A stretch of DNA of 64,000 nt from Rhizomonospora bruguierae (GTDB lineage: Bacteria > Actinomycetota > Actinomycetes > Mycobacteriales > Micromonosporaceae): the NCBI RefSeq assembly GCF_018397995.1, contig NZ_BBQH01000013.1:152848-216847 (forward strand). Reading direction: 5' to 3'. Positions within the stretch are counted from its first letter, which is position 1, and each line of letters begins with the position of its first letter. The position numbers and the translations under genes were made by a program. The notes under the pieces were generated by a model. That model was not told the origin of the DNA and made no database searches. It saw only the letters and a program-made list of their open reading frames with translations. Shown one piece after another: positions 51,847 to 61,602 of this stretch.

Positions 51847-52110
51847 TCGCACACAGCCGCTCACAGCCGCTCACAGCACCCCGAGTACCGCTCACAGTTA
51901 CAAGAGGCGTGCTCGCAGCAACGGAACGTCACCAGGCGGGGGCGGTAGGCCGCTCACAGCGGCATCTGCAGTCAAGACCCCGGCCACTCACAGCGGCTCA
52001 CAGCGGCTCACAGTCGCTCACAGCGGTTTCGGCGGCTGAACCGTGGTCACTCACAGCCGCTCACAACGACCCCCGGCATGTAGACCTCGACCGCTCGCAG
52101 CCGCTCACGG
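51847..52110. repeat. CTCACAG iteron-like repeats, left block
   Basis: About ten copies of CGCTCACAG or close variants occur in clusters, some head-to-tail at 9-bp spacing (GGCTCACAGCGGCTCACAG). The same heptamer recurs in inverted orientation at 54050-54175 and again at 62940-63065. Clustered short direct repeats of this type are expected at replication origins, partition sites or transfer-regulator (KorA-like) operators of conjugative elements. No gene is supported here. Confidence 0.6.
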
Positions 52111-52325
52111 GACCAAGGAGTTTCCGCGCTGGCCGGGAACGGGTGCCAGCGCGGCGTGAGCAGGGTTGCCGGGCGTCGCCGGGCCGCGCAGCGCGCGTCG
52201 ACAGCAAACGCTGTACCCGTCGATGCTCGTTGGCCGGCCCGGCGCCAAGGCGGTGCCGGCGATGCTGTGGGTGGTGTGGCCGCGACGGCGATCCGGCGGA
52301 ACCACTGTCCGCGAGGCGACCGAAC

Positions 52326-52490
52326 TCATCGATGATCTTCTGTGACATACGCTGCGTGTCAATCGACGATCTTCTGTGACATGATCGCCGTGTCAATTGA
52401 TGATCTTCTGTGACAAGCATTCGATGTCAATCGATGATCTTCTGTGACACGTTGGCGTGTCAATCGACAGGCATCTGTGCCGCTAGGCGG
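52326..52490. repeat. 34-bp tandem array with TGTCA...TGACA ends
   Basis: Units start at about 52323 (partial), 52357, 52391, 52425 and 52458 (diverged). Each conserved 25-bp core starts TGTCAATCGAYGATCTTC and ends TGTGACA, so its ends are inverted, followed by 8-9 variable bases. Isolated partial copies occur at 52655-52735 and just before the sigma-like gene (GTGATCTTCGTTGTCA, about 52867-52882). The variable part is too short for CRISPR spacers. It looks like an array of protein-binding sites (iterons or operators). Confidence 0.65.
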
Positions 52491-52896
52491 TGTCACGGTC
52501 ACTTGAGCCGTCCCGTCATGGGCGCTGTGAGTTGCTGTGAGTGCGTGCGGCGTCCGCCGTGTGCCGCGACGGACACCGCGAGCGGACTCCCGGGTGCTGT
52601 CCCTGGCTGCGTGTCCGGCAGCCCGCCTAGCGCAACGACTGCGGGGCTCTGGGATGTCAATACGCAGCTCAATGGCTGTGACATGCACGGATGTCAACGA
52701 TCACAGTCGATGACGTAGATCGTGTGACACGGGTGTTCGGTGTCGCGGCAGGCCGTGGTGCCGGCCGCTTGGATGTGCCGCTGACCAGCACTGTCAGTGG
52801 CCTGTGAGCGGTGCGTGGCGCAATGACATCCGCGGACATCGCGTGACAACTCCACGATGTCCATCCGTGATCTTCGTTGTCATAGGAGCTTGTGAC
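52491..52896. promoter_or_regulatory. Leader region of the sigma-like gene
   Basis: About 400 bases without a supported gene, between the 34-bp array and the ATG at 52897. It contains scattered TGTCA/TGACA half-sites related to the array and a GGAG nine bases before the start. Probably the promoter of the sigma-like gene. Confidence 0.45.
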
Positions 52897-53859
52897 ATGA
52901 CCGTGTCCACCACCCTGGACCACACCACGAACCGCCCGGACACCGGCGCCGGCACCCTTGACGCCGCCCGCGACACCGTCCGCGACACGGACGGCGCCGC
53001 TGATGACGAGGTGTGGCCGTCCTCGCCGTTCGCGTGCGTCGACACCGCGTTCACCGCGCTGGTCACCGGCCCGGACCCGCTCAGCATCGACCTGACCGGA
53101 CTGGATCCTGACCTCGGCCTGCCCGGCGGGGTGGTCAGCGTGGCGGTGCTGCGCACGTGGCTGGCCGAGCACCCGAGGAACTGGCCGGCGTTGGACGCGG
53201 TCTGGCGGGAGCTGATCGTCCGGGCCCGCCTCGACGGCCCCGCCTGGGTCGTCGCCGCGACCGCCCTGGCCCTGCCCGGCCTGGTCCGCCGTGCCGCGAC
53301 CCTGGTCGCCGGCGGCTGGCACGGCGACCCCGACGACGTCGACGCCGAAGTCCTCACCGGGTTCCTCACCGCCCTGCGCGACCACGTCGACGTGACCCGC
53401 CCAGCCCCGTACGCCCAGCTGTGCCGGGCCGGGCAGCGCGCCGGCTTGGCGTTGGTCGCGCAGCAGCGCGACGTCGTCCTCGTCGACGACCTCGACGCCA
53501 TCCCGCCCGGCCCCCGCACCCCGCACCGGCCGTGGAACCACCCCGACCTGCTCGTCCAGCGCGCGGTCGCGCTCGGCCTCCTCGACGCCTGCGACGAGCA
53601 GCCCTACATCGACACCCGCCTCGGCAAACGGGCGATCGAGCCGATCGCCGCCCGCCTCGACGTCACCGTCGACGCCCTGCGGATGCGGCTGCGCCGCATC
53701 GACGAGCGCATCGCCGCCGCCCTGGCCAAGGGCCTGCTCACCGGCGCCACCTCACCCGAAGCCGAACAGGAACTGGCGAAGCAGGCCGCCCACCGGCAGC
53801 GGACCCGCGCCGCCGTGGCCGCCCGCACCACGCACCGGCCGCAGCTGGCCGCTGCCTGA
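52897..53859 (+). CDS. Sigma-70-like / HTH regulatory protein
   Basis: A 320-residue protein. A central stretch (RRAATLVAGGWHGDPDDVDA, EVLTGFLTALRDHVDV) resembles sigma region 2, and the C-terminal EPIAARLDVTVDALRMRLRR looks like a region-4 HTH. Overall similarity is weak, so sigma activity is tentative. It lies alone between the repeat arrays, preceded by half-sites of the 34-bp array and followed by a very strong terminator, which suits the master regulator of the element. Confidence 0.6.
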   Translation: MTVSTTLDHTTNRPDTGAGTLDAARDTVRDTDGAADDEVWPSSPFACVDTAFTALVTGPDPLSIDLTGLDPDLGLPGGVVSVAVLRTWLAEHPRNWPALDAVWRELIVRARLDGPAWVVAATALALPGLVRRAATLVAGGWHGDPDDVDAEVLTGFLTALRDHVDVTRPAPYAQLCRAGQRAGLALVAQQRDVVLVDDLDAIPPGPRTPHRPWNHPDLLVQRAVALGLLDACDEQPYIDTRLGKRAIEPIAARLDVTVDALRMRLRRIDERIAAALAKGLLTGATSPEAEQELAKQAAHRQRTRAAVAARTTHRPQLAAA

Positions 53860-53895
53860 GCGGCAGCCACGCGCCTGCACGACCGGCGTCCTTCA

Positions 53896-53936
53896 GGGCC
53901 GTGCCTGCGACACCAACGGTGTCGCAGGCACGGCCC
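53896..53936 (+). terminator. Rho-independent terminator with 19-bp perfect stem
   Basis: GGGCCGTGCCTGCGACACC (53896-53914) pairs perfectly with GGTGTCGCAGGCACGGCCC (53918-53936) around a 3-base loop, followed by TTT. It lies 36 bases after the stop of the sigma-like gene. Confidence 0.92.
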
Positions 53937-54009
53937 TTTCGCCGCCCTCCACGCCCCCCGCCGTTCTCGCGGTGCCGGTCCTCGACACGCGAGCGCCGGG
54001 CACCGGGCG

Positions 54010-54175
54010 GGTTGTGAGCGGTGCCCGGCCCGGCGGGCGCGAGCGCAACACGGTCGAGCGCGCCGGCCACGCCGGCTGTGAGCCGCTGTGAGCGCCTGTG
54101 TGTGGGCCATCAGCGGCTGTGTGTGGGCTGTGAGCGGCTGTGTGTGGCTGTGAGTGGTGGGGGCGTTCGCCACGG
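54010..54175. repeat. CTGTGAG repeats, right block
   Basis: Multiple GCTGTGAGCG and GCTGTGTGTGG units, the inverse of the CTCACAG repeats at 51847-52110. Together with the 35-bp inverted repeat they make the region from 51.8 to 54.2 kb roughly symmetrical around the sigma-like gene. Confidence 0.6.
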
Positions 54176-54192
54176 CTCACAAACCCGGATAG
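54158..54192. repeat. 35-bp inverted repeat, right copy
   Basis: Inverse of 51811-51846, with one mismatch. From here the rightward conjugation operon follows after a leader of about 350 bases that contains GATGCGCTGACACC (about 54328) and a GGGAGGA/TCCTCCC hairpin (54366-54384). No gene is supported in the leader. Confidence 0.7.
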
Positions 54193-54547
54193 GGGGGTGC
54201 AGGACTTCCCGGCGCTCCCGCTACGGCCATTGACGGTCACGGGCGCGTCCGGGGGTGCTGTCCGCCGCCGGGCGAACCCCAGCTGCGAGTGCTGCGCCAG
54301 CTGCGCGCCTCGGGTGCCGCGCCATCGTGATGCGCTGACACCTCATCCCACAGCCGACCCGTAGAGGGAGGACGAGCTCCTCCCGAGCGCGTTCGCGGCC
54401 TGTGCGACTGCACTCGCTCATCGGGATCCCGCTCGGCGGCGGCCACATCCGCTGTTTCGAGCATTCGCCCCGCACCGCCCGCCGACACCCCGCGCCCCTG
54501 GGCGCCGGTGCCGCCCCGCGGTGCGGGGCGGGAGGTGAACCCCAACC

Positions 54548-55027
54548 ATGTCCCGCTTCCTGCGGGCACGTCTGCGTGCCCACAACCCGCACACCACCAC
54601 CATCACCGAACCGATCACCAACCCGGCGATCGGCCACGAGCCCGGCACGAGGGCGACCATCGCGGCGAGCGACGCGCCGCCGGTGATCCGCCGGCGGATC
54701 GTCAGGGTCCTGACCGCAGCGGCGGTCGCCGCCGCCCTGCTGGCGGTCCCGTCGGTCGCGTCCGCCGATCCCGGCGTCCCGGCCGTCGTGGCGGCGAACG
54801 CGCTGCCGGTCGTCATCGCCAACCTGCAGACGTGGATCATGGGGATCCTCGCCGCGGTGGCGACCCTGTTCCTGGTCCTCGCGGGGGTGTACTGGGCCAC
54901 CGCCGGTGGCGACCCGGCCCAGGTCGACAAGGCCAAAGGCGCGTTGAAGAACGCGCTCATCGGCTACGGCCTCGCGGTCCTCGCGCCGATCCTGCTCCAG
55001 ATCGTCCAGGGCATCGTCGGGGGCTGA
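54548..55027 (+). CDS. VirB2/TrbC-like conjugation pilin
   Basis: A 159-residue protein with a basic leader, a signal-like hydrophobic segment ending in VPSVASADP (probable cleavage after ASA), and two membrane helices (TWIMGILAAVATLFLVLAGV and GYGLAVLAPILLQIVQGIVG) separated by a short polar loop, the VirB2/TrbC pilin design. First gene of the conjugation operon; the TrbL-like gene starts seven bases later. Confidence 0.8.
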   Translation: MSRFLRARLRAHNPHTTTITEPITNPAIGHEPGTRATIAASDAPPVIRRRIVRVLTAAAVAAALLAVPSVASADPGVPAVVAANALPVVIANLQTWIMGILAAVATLFLVLAGVYWATAGGDPAQVDKAKGALKNALIGYGLAVLAPILLQIVQGIVGG

Positions 55028-55034
55028 GACGATC

Positions 55035-55964
55035 ATGGGCTGGCTCCTGGACACCATCCTCACCTGGTTCGCCGAGCAGATCCTGGCCTGCTTCGACGGG
55101 CTTATCGGCGCGATCACCAACGCGCTGCTGATCACCCCGGACGTCACGGCGTTGCCGCAGGTGCAGGCCCTGACCGGCCGTTCGGTCCTCGTCGTCGACC
55201 TCGTCTTCGTGCTGTTCTTCGTCGCCGCCGGCGCGCTCACCATGAGCGCCGGCGGCGACGAACGCTCCCGCTACACAGCCAAGGACCTGATCCCGCGGTG
55301 CATCGTCGGGTTCGTCGCCGCGCACTTCAGCCAGCTGTGGTGCACCAAGATGATCGAACTCGCGAACGCGCTGGGCGCCGCCCTCACCCAGGACGACCTC
55401 GGCGGCGACGGCGAACTCCGCCCGGCCGCGGTCTCCGCGATCAAGACCCACATCCTCGCGGCGCAGGACAAGACGTCCGGGATCCTGTTCTGCGTCTGCG
55501 CGGTGATCATCCTGATCCTGCTCGGCTCCACCGCGATGAGCATGATCACCCGGTTCGCGGTCGTCCTCGTACTCACCGCGGTCGCACCGATCGCCCTCGC
55601 TTGTCACGCACTGCCACAGACCGACCCGGTCGCCCGGATGTGGTGGCGCGCCTACGGCGGCACCCTGGCCGTGCCGGTCGCGCAGGGCTTCACCCTCTAC
55701 GCCGGGCAGTGGATGCTCACCGACAGCAGCCACATGCTGTTCGCGTTCGGGCTGCCCGGCGACGGCGGCGTCACGAACCTCTTCGTCATCATGGTCCTGC
55801 TCTGGACCACGGTGAAGGTCCCCGGCCTGATCCGCCGCCTCGTGTCCCAGGGCGGCGGCAAGCAACCGAACTTCCTCGGCGCTGTCATCCGCGTCGTCGT
55901 GGTCCAGCAGCTGTCCCGGGCCGTTCCCGGTCTGGGCAGGATGACCCGGGCGGTGGCCCGGTGA
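55035..55964 (+). CDS. TrbL/VirB6-like conjugal transfer membrane protein
   Basis: A 309-residue polytopic membrane protein with about six hydrophobic helices (LVVDLVFVLFFVAAGALTM, ILFCVCAVIILILLGSTAMS, FAVVLVLTAVAPIALACHAL) and the WWRAYGGTLAVPVAQGFTLY segment shared by Gram-positive VirB6/TrbL-type channel proteins. GTGA coupling to the next gene. Confidence 0.8.
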   Translation: MGWLLDTILTWFAEQILACFDGLIGAITNALLITPDVTALPQVQALTGRSVLVVDLVFVLFFVAAGALTMSAGGDERSRYTAKDLIPRCIVGFVAAHFSQLWCTKMIELANALGAALTQDDLGGDGELRPAAVSAIKTHILAAQDKTSGILFCVCAVIILILLGSTAMSMITRFAVVLVLTAVAPIALACHALPQTDPVARMWWRAYGGTLAVPVAQGFTLYAGQWMLTDSSHMLFAFGLPGDGGVTNLFVIMVLLWTTVKVPGLIRRLVSQGGGKQPNFLGAVIRVVVVQQLSRAVPGLGRMTRAVAR

Positions 55965-56929
55965 ACCGCCGGGACGAGGACACTGTCCGCGCCCGGATGC
56001 CGGCCGACGTCGACGCACCGGACAAGGTCGTCTACGGGCTGACGTTCCGGCAGCTGGCGATCCTCGCTGTCGCGGCGGTCATCGGCTACGGCGCCTGGAA
56101 CACCCTGCACACCCTCCTGCCGGTCCCGGTCCTCATCGGCGCGTTCGTCGTGCTCGGCGGCCTCGTCTTCGGCCTGGCCGTCGGCCGCCGCGATGGGCTG
56201 TCCCTGGACGTGTGGATGCTCGCCGGGCTGCGGCACTCCCGCAGCCCGCGGGCGCTGTCCACGACTGACACCACGGCCAAGGTTCCGGACTGGGTGCAGG
56301 CGCCGGCGTCGAAGGTGATGCTGCCGGCGCCGCTGCGGCTGCCCGCCGACGCCATCGGCGACGACGGACAGATCAGTCTCGCCGGCGCCAAAGCGGCGAT
56401 GGTTGCCGCGACCAGCGTCAACCTGGCCCTGCGCACCGCCGACGAGCAGGCCGCCCTGATCGACACGTTCGGGCGGTGGCTGAACTCGCTGTCCACGCCG
56501 ACGCAGATCGTGGTGTCCGCGCAACCGGTCGATCTGGCCTCCTCCGCCCGCACCCTGGCCCGCGCCGCGGACCGGCTGCCGGACCGGGCCCTCGCCGCGG
56601 CGTGCGCCGATCACGCGGACTTCCTCGCCGACCTCGCCGAGCGGCGGGACCCGCTGCGCCGACAGGTCCTCATCGTCACCCGCGCCGGGGCTGGGGAACG
56701 CGGCGAGCACGCCGCGCGCCGCCGCGCCGACGACACCGTCCGCGCGCTGTCCGGGCTCGGTGTCACCACCCGCGCCCTGGACGGCCCGGCCGTCACCGCC
56801 GCGCTCGCCGCGGCCGCGGACCCGTACCGGCCGTCCCGGCCCGGCGGGCTCGCCGCCCCCGACGCGGTCATCACCGCCGCGGCGCCGAAGCAGGCACCGC
56901 CCAAACCTCGCAGGAAGCCACCGTCATGA
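55961..56929 (+). CDS. PrgI-family (VirB3-like) conjugation protein
   Basis: A 322-residue protein. The N-terminal 80 residues are PrgI-like: PADVDAPDKVVYGLTFRQLA then two membrane helices (ILAVAAVIGYGAWNTL, VLIGAFVVLGGLVFGLAVGR). The soluble C-terminal part contains LSTPTQIVVSAQPVDLASSA and RQVLIVTRAGAG. It is encoded directly before VirB4, the conserved order in actinomycete ICEs. Confidence 0.82.
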   Translation: MNRRDEDTVRARMPADVDAPDKVVYGLTFRQLAILAVAAVIGYGAWNTLHTLLPVPVLIGAFVVLGGLVFGLAVGRRDGLSLDVWMLAGLRHSRSPRALSTTDTTAKVPDWVQAPASKVMLPAPLRLPADAIGDDGQISLAGAKAAMVAATSVNLALRTADEQAALIDTFGRWLNSLSTPTQIVVSAQPVDLASSARTLARAADRLPDRALAAACADHADFLADLAERRDPLRRQVLIVTRAGAGERGEHAARRRADDTVRALSGLGVTTRALDGPAVTAALAAAADPYRPSRPGGLAAPDAVITAAAPKQAPPKPRRKPPS

Positions 56930-58722
56930 CACTGCTCGCTCGTCGTACGGCACCTGCCGCCGCCCCGCCGACCGCGGGACTGGCGGCGGCCGTCGCCCCA
57001 GCCTCCGTCGAGGTCACCCCACGCATGCTCCGCGTCGGCGACGGCTACGCCGCCACCCTCATCGTCACCGGCTACCCCGCCGAAGTCGGGGCAGCCTGGC
57101 TGGAACCGCTGCTGTCCTGGCCCGGCCGCCTCGACCTCGCCCTGCACGTCGACCCGCTACCCGCGCCGATCGCTGCGAAGCGGCTCCGCACCCAACGGGC
57201 CCGGTTCGAGTCGTCCCGCCGCGCTGATGCGGAGAAGGGCAAACTCGCCGACCCCTACGTGGAGGCCGCGGCAGATGACGCCGCCGACCTCGCCGAACGC
57301 CTCGCTCGCGGCGCCGCGAAACTGTTCAGAGTCGGGCTGTACCTGACCGTGCACGCCCGCACCGAGGCGGAGCTCCTCGATGCGTGCGCGCAGGTGAAGG
57401 CCGCCGCCGCGTCGACGCTGATCGAGGTGCAGCCGGCGACGTGGCGACACCTGCCCGGTTGGACCACCACCCTGCCCCTGGCCACCGACAGCCTGCAGAT
57501 GCTGCGCACCATGGACACCGCGGCCCTCGCGGCGGCGTTCCCCCTCGCCAGCTCGGATCTGCCGGCGCCGCTGCCCGGCGACCCGGCCACCACCGGCGGG
57601 GTCCTGTACGGCATCAACCCCGACAGCTCGGGGATCGTGTGGTGGGACCGGTGGGCGCAGGAGAACCACAACAGCGTCGTGCTCGCCAGAAGCGGCGCCG
57701 GCAAGAGCTACTTCGTGAAACTCGATGTCCTGCGCAACCTGTATCAGGGCGTGCAGGTGTCCATCGTCGATCCGGAGGACGAGTACCTGCGTCTCGCCGA
57801 CGCCGTCGGTGGCACCGCCGTAGGGCTCGGCCAGCCCGGCGTGAAGATCAACCCCCTCGACCTGCCCGTCGGCGACACCCGCCCCGATGTGCTGACCCGC
57901 CGCGGCCTGTTCCTGCACACCCTCATCGCGGTCCTGCTCGGTCACCAGCCACCACCGACCGAACGTGCCGCCCTGGACCGGGCCATCCTCGCCACCTACC
58001 GCACCGCCGGGATCACCGCCGACCCCGCCACCCACCACCGCCCCGCTCCGCTCCTGGCAGATCTCGCCACGGCCCTCCGCGGGGACGACGACCCAGCCGC
58101 CACACAGCTCGCCGCGCGGCTCGCCCCGTGGGTGGACGGCTCGTTCGCTGAGCTGTTCAACGGCCCGACCACGACCCGCCCGGACGGGCACCTCGTCGTG
58201 TGGTCGCTGCGGCATCTCCCCGACGAGCTGCGGACCGTCGGCACGCTCCTCGCCCTCGACGCGATCTGGCGCAGCGTCGACGCCCCCGGCAGCCGCCGCC
58301 TCGCGGTACGGCGGCTCGTCGTCGTCGACGAGGCGTGGCTGCTCATGCGCGACGGCGAGGGCGCCCGGTTCCTCGCCGTCATGTCCAAGGCGAGCCGGAA
58401 ACGCAACGCCGGCCTGACCGTCATCACCCAGGACGTCGCGGACGTCCTGGGCACCGACCTCGGCATGGCCGTGGTGTCCAACGCCGCCACCCAGATCCTG
58501 CTCAAACAGGCCCCGCAGGCGATCGACGCCGTCGGTGACGCGTTCGGGCTGACCGCCGGGGAACGTCGCATGCTGCTCGCCGCGCGGACCGGCCACGGGC
58601 TGCTCATCTCCGGCACCAACCGCACCGGGTTCGAGTCGATCGCGTCCCCGAACGAACACCTCCTCGCCACCACGAAACCCGCGGACCTGATCGACCTCGA
58701 CGACGAGGAGGACCTGCTGTGA
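56926..58722 (+). CDS. VirB4-like conjugation ATPase
   Basis: A 598-residue protein with Walker A ARSGAGKSYFVKLD, Walker B RRLVVVDEAWLLM and the VirB4 arginine/glutamine motif NAGLTVITQDVADVLG; GVKINPLDLP and GTNRTGFESIASPNEH are also typical. VirB4 energises type IV secretion and pilus dynamics. ATG and GTG overlaps to both neighbours indicate a single operon. Confidence 0.93.
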   Translation: MTLLARRTAPAAAPPTAGLAAAVAPASVEVTPRMLRVGDGYAATLIVTGYPAEVGAAWLEPLLSWPGRLDLALHVDPLPAPIAAKRLRTQRARFESSRRADAEKGKLADPYVEAAADDAADLAERLARGAAKLFRVGLYLTVHARTEAELLDACAQVKAAAASTLIEVQPATWRHLPGWTTTLPLATDSLQMLRTMDTAALAAAFPLASSDLPAPLPGDPATTGGVLYGINPDSSGIVWWDRWAQENHNSVVLARSGAGKSYFVKLDVLRNLYQGVQVSIVDPEDEYLRLADAVGGTAVGLGQPGVKINPLDLPVGDTRPDVLTRRGLFLHTLIAVLLGHQPPPTERAALDRAILATYRTAGITADPATHHRPAPLLADLATALRGDDDPAATQLAARLAPWVDGSFAELFNGPTTTRPDGHLVVWSLRHLPDELRTVGTLLALDAIWRSVDAPGSRRLAVRRLVVVDEAWLLMRDGEGARFLAVMSKASRKRNAGLTVITQDVADVLGTDLGMAVVSNAATQILLKQAPQAIDAVGDAFGLTAGERRMLLAARTGHGLLISGTNRTGFESIASPNEHLLATTKPADLIDLDDEEDLL

Positions 58723-61346
58723 ACCCGCCGCAGCCCGGCGGGACCACCGCGTGGATCCTCGCCGGTCCCAGCCACCCCCCGCCCGCATCACCGATTCTCG
58801 CGCTGACACCGGCGCCCAGCCCCTCCGGGCCGGGCGCCGGTTTCGTTCCCCCACCGCCGTCACCGGTCGCCGCCTGGCTCCTCGACGCCGCCCGGTGGGC
58901 GGCCGACCGGCCGTGGCTGCTCGCCGTCGCCGCCGCCGTCCTCGTCGGCTATGTTGCCGGCCGGAGCCTGCTGGACGGGTGGCGGCACACCCACCACGCC
59001 ACCGGCGCCCGCCTCGTCACCATCGCACCGCCGCCGGAGGTCGACGAACACGCCGCCGCCGCGCTGTGGGCGAACCTGCACGGCACCCTCACCCCCTCCC
59101 GCAAGCGCCGCCTGATCTACGGGGCGCCGCACGTGGTGTGGCAGTACAGCTGGACCGGCCGGGAACTGCGGATCTCCCTGTGGGTGCCCGGCACGATCCC
59201 GCCCGGCGCCGTCGAGGCCGCGATCCGCGCCGCCTGGCCCAGCGCCGCGACCACCACCGAGGAGGACGCCCCACCCCCGATCCCGATGCAGGCGGCACCC
59301 GCCGTCGGCGGGCACCTCCTGCCCCAGTCGGCCGAATGGCTGCCGTTCAACACCGACTTCGACGCCGACCCACTGCGCGCTCTGATGGCCGCCGGCGCGC
59401 AGCTGCGGCCGGGCGAGCACGCCGTCGTGCAGGTCCTCACCCGACCGGCCACCCCGCGGCGGGCCTATCGTGCCCGACGTACCGCGGGACGGCTCCGCGA
59501 CGGCAGGACCGCCACCCCGACGATCAACCCGGCCGCCCCGATCCTGTGGCTGTTGGAGGCATTCCAGACCGGAGTCTCCACCCGGCGCGGCACCTCAGCT
59601 GGTGGAGCGCAGCGCCGCGACCCCCAGATTGAACGCGACGTGCGGGCGATCCTGGACAAGACCACGCAACCGCTGTGGACCGCCGGGATCCGCTACGCCC
59701 TCGCCACGACGAGGACCCGGCCCGGCGCCGACCCGACCGGCCGGCTGCGGGGGATCGCCGACGCGATCGCGTCCAGCTTCGCCGTCTACGCCGCCCGCAA
59801 CACCCTGGCCCACCGCGCCCGGATGCCGCACCCGGTGGCCGTGGCCGCCGCGCGGCGGCTCGGCGCCGGGTTCCTGCTCGCCGGCGACGAACTCGCCGCC
59901 CTCGCCGCGCTACCGCGCGACCTGGCCGTCCCCGGTCTGGACCGGGCCCGGGCCAAGTCGATGCCCGCGCCGGTCGCGGTCCCGTCCGGCGGCCGGGGGG
60001 TGAAGGTCCTCGGCGATGCCGAGGTCGGCGGTCACGGTGTCGGTCTCTCGGTGCCGGACAGCCGCTACCACCTGCACGTGGTCGGATCCACCGGCTCCGG
60101 CAAAACGACGCTGCTGGTCAACATGGCCGTCGACGACATCATCGCCGGCCGTGGGACCGTGGTCATCGACCCGCACGGCGACATGGTCCTGGACATCCTG
60201 GACCGGCTCCCGGCGAGGGTCGCCGACCGGGTGGTGCTGTTCGACCCGGACCAGCCGAACCCACCCACGCTGAACCCCTTGCAGGGCGACGACCCCGACC
60301 TCGTCGTGGACAACCTGGTGAGCATCTTTGGGAATATCTTCGCCAAGGCGTGGGGACCGCGGATGGACGACGTCATGCGGGTCTCCTGTCTCACTCTGCT
60401 GCGGCACGCGAACGTCACGCTGCAGCACATCCCGCCGCTGTTGAACTCCGCGCAGTTCCGGTCGGCGATGACCGTCGACCTGGACGACCCGGCCGGCCTG
60501 TCCGGGTTCTGGCAGTGGTACGACGAACTCAACCCCGCCCTGCGCTCGCAGGTCATCGGACCCGTCCTGGCCCGGCTGCGAGCGTTCCTGCTGCGGGACT
60601 TCGTCAAACGCACCATGCGCTACCCCCGCTCGAGCTTCGACATGGGCAAGGTCCTCGACGGCGGTGCACTCCTCGTCCGCATCCCGAAGGGTCAGCTGGG
60701 GGAGGACACCACCCGGCTGCTCGGCTCTCTCGTCCTCGCGCAGGTGTGGCAGGCGACGACCGCCCGCGCCACCATCGCCCCCGACAAACGCCGCGACGCC
60801 ACACTCATCATCGACGAGGCACAGAACTTCCTGACCCTCGCCAACAGCCTCGATTCAATGCTTGCCGAAGCCCGCAAGTACCGGCTATCCCTGGTCCTGT
60901 CCCACCAGGACCTGGCCCAGTTCCCGAAGGACCTCCTCGCCGCCGCCAGCTCCAACGCCCGCAACAAGATCTACTTCACCGTAGCGCCGGAAGACGCCCG
61001 GGTCCTCGGCCGGCACACCCTGCCGGAACTCGACGAGCACGACCTGTCCCACCTGGACGCCTACACCGCCGCCGCCCGCCTCGTCGTGAACGGGCGGCAG
61101 ACCCCGGCGTTCACGATGAAGACCCGCCCACCGAAACCCGTCGTCGGGGAGGCGACCGCCATCCGCGAAGCCGCCGCCACAGCGGTGCCCGAACAGGACA
61201 CCAGCGCCATCGACAACCTCGTCGACCGGCTCTCCCAGGCGAAACCCTCCACCAAACCCGGCGGCAGATCCTCCGAGACCACGTCCGGCACGTCAGCCGC
61301 CGCCCGAGGTGGCCGCTCTTCGGGACCGAGGCAGTCTCGGCGCTGA
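58719..61346 (+). CDS. TraG/VirD4-like coupling ATPase
   Basis: An 875-residue protein with a Pro-rich start, one N-terminal membrane segment (PWLLAVAAAVLVGYVAG), a long middle region, Walker A VVGSTGSGKTTLLVNMAV, GRGTVVIDPHGDMVLDIL and Walker B RDATLIIDEAQNFLTL, followed by LSLVLSHQDLAQFP. This matches HerA/TraG-type conjugative DNA transfer ATPases of actinomycete ICEs. It delivers the relaxase-DNA complex to the VirB4 channel. Confidence 0.9.
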   Translation: MNPPQPGGTTAWILAGPSHPPPASPILALTPAPSPSGPGAGFVPPPPSPVAAWLLDAARWAADRPWLLAVAAAVLVGYVAGRSLLDGWRHTHHATGARLVTIAPPPEVDEHAAAALWANLHGTLTPSRKRRLIYGAPHVVWQYSWTGRELRISLWVPGTIPPGAVEAAIRAAWPSAATTTEEDAPPPIPMQAAPAVGGHLLPQSAEWLPFNTDFDADPLRALMAAGAQLRPGEHAVVQVLTRPATPRRAYRARRTAGRLRDGRTATPTINPAAPILWLLEAFQTGVSTRRGTSAGGAQRRDPQIERDVRAILDKTTQPLWTAGIRYALATTRTRPGADPTGRLRGIADAIASSFAVYAARNTLAHRARMPHPVAVAAARRLGAGFLLAGDELAALAALPRDLAVPGLDRARAKSMPAPVAVPSGGRGVKVLGDAEVGGHGVGLSVPDSRYHLHVVGSTGSGKTTLLVNMAVDDIIAGRGTVVIDPHGDMVLDILDRLPARVADRVVLFDPDQPNPPTLNPLQGDDPDLVVDNLVSIFGNIFAKAWGPRMDDVMRVSCLTLLRHANVTLQHIPPLLNSAQFRSAMTVDLDDPAGLSGFWQWYDELNPALRSQVIGPVLARLRAFLLRDFVKRTMRYPRSSFDMGKVLDGGALLVRIPKGQLGEDTTRLLGSLVLAQVWQATTARATIAPDKRRDATLIIDEAQNFLTLANSLDSMLAEARKYRLSLVLSHQDLAQFPKDLLAAASSNARNKIYFTVAPEDARVLGRHTLPELDEHDLSHLDAYTAAARLVVNGRQTPAFTMKTRPPKPVVGEATAIREAAATAVPEQDTSAIDNLVDRLSQAKPSTKPGGRSSETTSGTSAAARGGRSSGPRQSRR

Positions 61347-61602
61347 AGGGCGGTCACAGCTATATGCGGCCGGAGCACGGCGCTCTGCGCGGTGACCGCT
61401 GTCAGGACCCGTCGGCGAGGTGCTCGCCGACCCGGTCGTCCCGGGTGTCGTTACCACGTCCCGCCACGACCCTCGCCACCATGCCTGACCTGCGCTGTCA
61501 GCGCAGCACGTGCGCCTGACAGCGCCCGAACCGGCTCCTCCCACCTGCCAGACACCCCTCCGAACGAGGGGATCCCTTCCTGCCCAGGAGTACCAGACCC
61601 CC
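61347..61602. other. Intergenic region
   Basis: About 255 bases between the coupling ATPase and the replication-relaxation gene. It contains a ribosome-binding-like AGGAG at 61586-61590 but no gene. I see no clear terminator. Confidence 0.4.

Noticed and set aside
52326..52490. CRISPR array
   Set aside because: The variable segments are only 8-9 bases and no cas genes are nearby; the repeats fit protein-binding iterons better.
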